Source: Aphanomyces cochlioides (lineage: Eukaryota; Oomycota; Saprolegniomycetes; Saprolegniales; Verrucalvaceae). Taken from it: a DNA stretch of 64,000 nt. Position numbers and translations under genes: made by a program. Shown one piece after another: positions 60,501 through 64,000 of this stretch. Numbering within the stretch: the stretch's first letter is position 1; the number at the start of each line of letters is the position of its first letter. The notes below the pieces were generated by a model that saw nothing but the letters and a program-made list of their open reading frames with translations, had not been told where the DNA came from and ran no database searches. The DNA lies in assembly GCA_019828595.1 (NCBI GenBank), contig JAHQRK010000001.1, positions 1,302,001-1,366,000 on the forward strand, written 5' to 3'.

Positions 60501-60797
60501 GGAGCGTCGTTCACGCTAGATGCTCTGCGCAAGCGAATCCTCCTCTATGGCGGCTACGAGACCATGCGCAATGATATTGTCCACGGCGACATTTGGGAAT
60601 TGAGTCTTGACATACTGGATGAACAAAAGCAGGATGAAGCTGCTTGCAAGGGAGAAAAAGTCGTCATGGCTTGTGGAACGTGTGGCCAAGAAGGGAAATG
60701 GAAAAAGTGTGCGCGGTGCAATGAGAAAGCTTACTGCTCTCAGGCATGCCAGAAGAAAGACTGGCCTACGCACAAGACAAATTGCCGCAAGGCTTAG
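57538..60797 (+). CDS. TPR-Kelch-MYND zinc finger protein
   Basis: Three exons (57538-57714, 57795-57836, 57891-60797) give 1,041 residues. The first intron is 80 nt, the longest placed here; the second is 54 nt. An N-terminal region with Cys clusters (CALCDG, CVCAG) is followed by a run of Lys near residue 457. TPR-like helices lie at ~490-620 (YQKGMYVEAYAHYSLVI, YSNRAQAALRLEWFDKVIED). Kelch repeats span ~643-977 (GGRSTTMYG, YVFGGSPL, LYIFGGKADT, MYQFGGYAE, ILLYGGYE). A MYND finger ends the protein (~1000-1040: CGTCGQ, CARCNEKAYCSQACQ, final W-x3-H-x3-C). MYND and TPR are both protein-binding modules and Kelch forms a propeller, so a scaffold or adaptor is likely. The start may instead be the in-frame ATG at 57592. 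Confidence 0.85.
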
Positions 60798-60866
60798 ACA
60801 TATAGTTCTTCTATCCTTAACGCTAACATGGCTGTGGGATGGAACAATCAAGTGGTGCCAGGTAGC

Positions 60867-61658
60867 TCATGACGTTCCATTGCCGACGAGTGGCTTCAAA
60901 TCGCGGAACTCGTGCAAAATCTTGTCGTAGAGAACATCTCATGGACGTGATTGGTTCCCGAGCGTACCTGAGAGATGTTAGCGCATGCATCGCGGAGATG
61001 TCGGCTTTCTTTTGACCCAGTAAAGACAACTTTGCCACTACAAGATGCGTGAGAGTTGGTGGTATAGTTTAGAAGGCACCTGGCAAAGATGAGAACATGG
61101 ACTTTGGGCTTGTTCATGCGGTAGACAAGAGCAGGGTACATCTCGGGTTCATACTACATACTTGTCAGACATAATCGTTCAGGTTTCAACGTACTGTGGT
61201 TGAATCGGGATATTTGAGCGCAAGCTCTTCCAAGAGGACGCGGAACCCAGAATCAGCTCGGCCGATGACATTTTCGAGTTGAAAGTCGCTCAACGAAACG
61301 TGGAATCCGAGATGCTTCAAGAGCTGAGTGCATTTCTGCGCTGCTGCTTTCAATCCTTCTTCACTATTCTGGCCAGTGCACACCAGCTGCATGGCAAGCA
61401 CGAGTACGTGAGTATTTATGCCTCCAGGATGTCTGTGTACCTTGCCGGAGGGAAAGATCATGGCGGATGCTTTTGGATGGGCCAATTTGAGCAGCACACA
61501 GTTCTTCTTCGTGACAAGTTCTGCGCGTTTGTTTGTCTTGGTCACCACGTCCTGAAGCACAATCTTGTTCCCAAGACGGCCACTGCCGACCATATTCCTA
61601 ACCAAAGCCGTCAGATCTCCACATTGAGCGCCAGCACTGACACTATCGTGACCTCCAT
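60867..61658 (-). CDS. TBP-like (TATA-binding protein related) factor
   Basis: Six exons (61658-61642, 61597-61441, 61386-61195, 61153-61080, 61037-60968, 60920-60867) give 187 residues, about the size of a TBP core with no N-terminal domain. The first exon is only 17 nt (MEVTI plus two bases); splicing out 44 nt joins it to VNMVGSGRLG. The two TBP half-repeats are clear: AMIFPSGKLVCTG and VLIFASGKVVFTG, with YEPEMYPALVYRMNKPK and a C-terminal ILHEFRDLK. Of the four Phe that kink TATA DNA in TBP, two are kept (F54, F145) and two are changed (N38, Y128). This argues for a TBP-related factor rather than the main TBP. It is probably a nuclear transcription initiation factor for a subset of promoters (inference). 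Its start faces the NHL gene across 104 bp. Confidence 0.82.
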
Positions 61659-61712
61659 CTTGCTTCTGTCCTTGGTTTCTGTTTGTGTATGAATTAGTGT
61701 CATTATTACACT

Positions 61713-61720
61713 ATTTTATA
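61713..61720 (-). promoter_or_regulatory. TATAAAAT box, minus strand, for the TBP-like gene
   Basis: TATAAAAT reads on the minus strand about 55 bp upstream of the ATG at 61658, in the 104-bp gap shared with the divergent secreted protein gene. Spacing fits a start site ~30 bp downstream and a short leader. Assignment is by position only. Confidence 0.4.
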
Positions 61721-61762
61721 GAATATCGAAAAGACACACTGGAACGAAATCCATCGCTTCGT

Positions 61763-64000
61763 ATGATCCGCCCGCTCGTTCTATGGACATTTTGCGCCAT
61801 CTACGCCTTGTCTATGCGTGTCCATCGAACATGGACAACTAAACCATGGTGTGAGAGCGTTGAGTCCCCACATTGGCCGTTTGCGTACCAGAAACAAGCA
61901 TCTCAGACTGTTGAATTTGCAGGGCGTGTCAACTCAAACAAGCAAGATATGCGTCAACCTTGCATGACTTACGGCGTTCAGACCAAGTGTCATCTATGCC
62001 AGAACGATGCGTACCAAATTCAAGGCGTTGACTGGAATGCACTGCCCAAAAACATCCCGACTGTCACCGATGCTCCATTTGTCATTACATCTGGCCCAAC
62101 TCATCGATATGACTATGGCAATCCGACGTTAAGCCATATTTGTGTCTTACTTACGGGTGCCGACTGCCTTACTCCAAACGCAGCTAGTTATGCTACATGT
62201 GCGACGCGCTGCTGGGGATATCAATCCACCGGTCCTCTCGTGAGGAAGCCTGATATGGACAATCTCACAGACTTATGGTCCTTCCCCACTGGAAATCCAA
62301 CTGCTCAAGGCCAAGCCATCACTGTTGCCGGCACTGGACAAGCTGGATATCAAGACGGCCCGGTAGCTTCTGCGCAGTTCTCATCACCTCGGGGCGTGGC
62401 TGCTGACAGCACCAAGAACGTCTACGTCTCGGATACCAACAACCATCGCATCCGAATGGTCTCTGCTTTGTTACTATTAGGTGTATTCTCATGGCTCTGT
62501 CATAGATCTCTGCAAGCACAAACGTCGTAACAACGATTGCGGGGGATGGCACACAGGGGTACAGCGATGGGCCAGCGATGAGTGCACGTTTCTCGTACCC
62601 GACTGGTCTTGCTGTCTTGGAAAGCGGCGGCAATGCCATCAAACTATACGTTGCTGACACTGGCAATCATCGCATTCGAGAGATCGATTTGCAAACCAAG
62701 ACTGTCACATGCATCGCTGGCCGTTGTGGCTTTGGCACAGAGACAGCGACACTCGCGCTGGTAATTTGCTATATTTCTACATGGAATAACAGTGTTTTAG
62801 TCTCCTGCACCTCCACAAGCTGGTCTTGCCGATGGTAGTCCAAACAATTCCACATTCGACACTCCGCTTGGCGTAGCGGTGATGTCGGATGGCGTTGTTT
62901 TCGTTGCAGACTCTGGAAACAATGTCATTCGAAGGATCGGGTACACTACTTCCGCTTGACAAAGTGAGCTAACATGGTACTAGACTCGACCGAATGACGA
63001 CGACGGTTGCTGGCAACGTCGTTCCTCAGACGAATCCCGATCTAGGCTGCGCACCTCCATGTGTCATGGGCGTTGCTGGCTTTCGCGATGGCAATCTTAC
63101 TTATGCGCAATTCAACCATCCTTCCGACGTTACAGTTGGTCCATCCCAGACGCTCTACGTTGCCGACGACCACCGTGTCCGCCGCGTGACGTTCAATTCT
63201 GCTACGATCCAAGGTGTGGATGCATCCAATCGAGTCGTGACACTTGCTGGGGCTGGACCTTTTGTCGCTGGAGAAACCGACGGCATCTCCTCGGAAGCCT
63301 CATTTCACGTCACAGGCGTAGCCATGTGTGCCGACGGTCGTGTCTTCGCATCGAGCTCGATTTCTTCCCATATTCGAAGCATCTCCCCCGCTGATCTGGC
63401 TGTACGACGTGAATTCTAGGATTATAAGCTTATCTTGAGCTATAGGTCGAGCAAGTTAGCTGCACAACTCGCGCTTATGAAGTCCTCAGTCCGTCAGGCT
63501 GCACGTCCTATGAGCCACCAATTGGTGCTCTTGGCCAAAAGGTGTCGCCCGCCATGGGTAGGTTGCATTGTTGCTGATGATATTCTCATGATCGCCAGGC
63601 AATATCTACTACAACGCAGTCGGGCGCAATATCTCCAGCGACACAGGCGGGAAGAATATTCTTGGCCGAACGATTCAAGCTTGCATGGGATCACCGCCAA
63701 TTGATGCCCTTGTCACGGGGTACTGTGCTCGTTGCGCTTGTCTAATGGTAAACTTCCAGATCAGGATGCGTGACCATGTACGATACCACCGGTAATACAG
63801 TGACGGCAATTCCTGAAGACGTTGACTTGGGCACAACAATCACGGTAAAATGTCCAGCTAACTGTCAGGACAGCGCGCCGCAAGTGTTTGGAACGACCAA
63901 GTACACAGACGCATCGCAGATTTGCTACGCGGCGATTCATGCTGGCCTCATGACAAGTACATCAGGCGCACTACTCACGCTCACACTTGAATCCAATGCA
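61763..64000 (+). CDS. Secreted NHL-repeat and LCCL-domain protein, 3' end outside the window
   Basis: Seven exons so far (61763-62458, 62506-62760, 62801-62940, 62984-63401, 63446-63557, 63599-63719, 63760 to the window end) give at least 661 residues. The chosen ATG opens MIRPLVLWTFCAIYALS, a signal peptide; an earlier in-frame stretch lacks this and would overlap the promoter. A Cys-rich region (~30-160) is followed by four or more NHL propeller repeats (AGTGQAGYQDG...NVYVSDTNNHRIR, LYVADTGNHRIREID, VFVADSGNNVIRRI, LYVADDHRVRRV). The visible end is an LCCL domain (~610 on: CPANCQDSAPQVFGT, SQICYAAIHAG). NHL propellers bind proteins or sugars; LCCL is found in extracellular proteins. An extracellular or surface protein is likely. 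Confidence 0.85.

Overview
This is eukaryotic nuclear DNA from an oomycete, most likely a Saprolegniales-type water mould such as an Aphanomyces relative. I placed 58 GT-AG introns by joining reading frames; 57 are only 36-54 nt long and one is 80 nt. Other clues are a fused FYVE/PH RhoGEF, very large secreted FN3/PA14/NHL/LCCL proteins and a C-4 methylsterol oxidase. The last points to the sterol-making saprolegnian branch rather than the sterol-auxotrophic Phytophthora branch. The lineage call is inference from gene style; no ribosomal or marker gene is present.

Layout. 1-19343: 3' part of a giant secreted protein with PA14 domains and FN3 domains, many interrupted by a recurrent inserted module. 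19669-24036 (minus): a 20-exon RhoGEF that duplicates the FGD layout. 24815-30644 (plus): mitochondrial Xaa-Pro aminopeptidase, mitochondrial thiolase (HADHB) and a JmjC oxygenase. 31053-35911: NSA2 (minus), sterol C-4 methyl oxidase (plus), proteasome PSMA4 (plus) and a VAMP7-like R-SNARE (minus). 35912-52858 is a gene-poor island of mobile DNA: a PIF/Harbinger-type MITE, a pogo-type MITE and two directly abutting Helitrons. 52859-64000: mitochondrial processing peptidase beta, an IQ/WW repeat protein (minus), a TPR-Kelch-MYND protein, a divergent TBP-like factor (minus) and a secreted NHL/LCCL protein that runs off the end.

The most striking object is the Helitron pair, 38639-45173 and 45174-51707. 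The CTAG 3' end of copy 1 touches the TC 5' end of copy 2 with no base between. The pair as a whole sits between an A and a T, the normal Helitron target. By eye the copies differ at only two internal positions but at four within the last ~53 bp. Both carry the same breaks in the Rep (HUH nuclease) part while the PIF1-like helicase part is open, so the pair was made after Rep was already broken.

Three of the housekeeping genes act in mitochondria (XPNPEP3, HADHB, PMPCB). The MPP and XPNPEP3-type peptidases act one after the other in trimming imported precursors. The genes are otherwise unrelated in function, as is usual for eukaryotic gene order. No tRNA, rRNA, CRISPR array or operon was seen.
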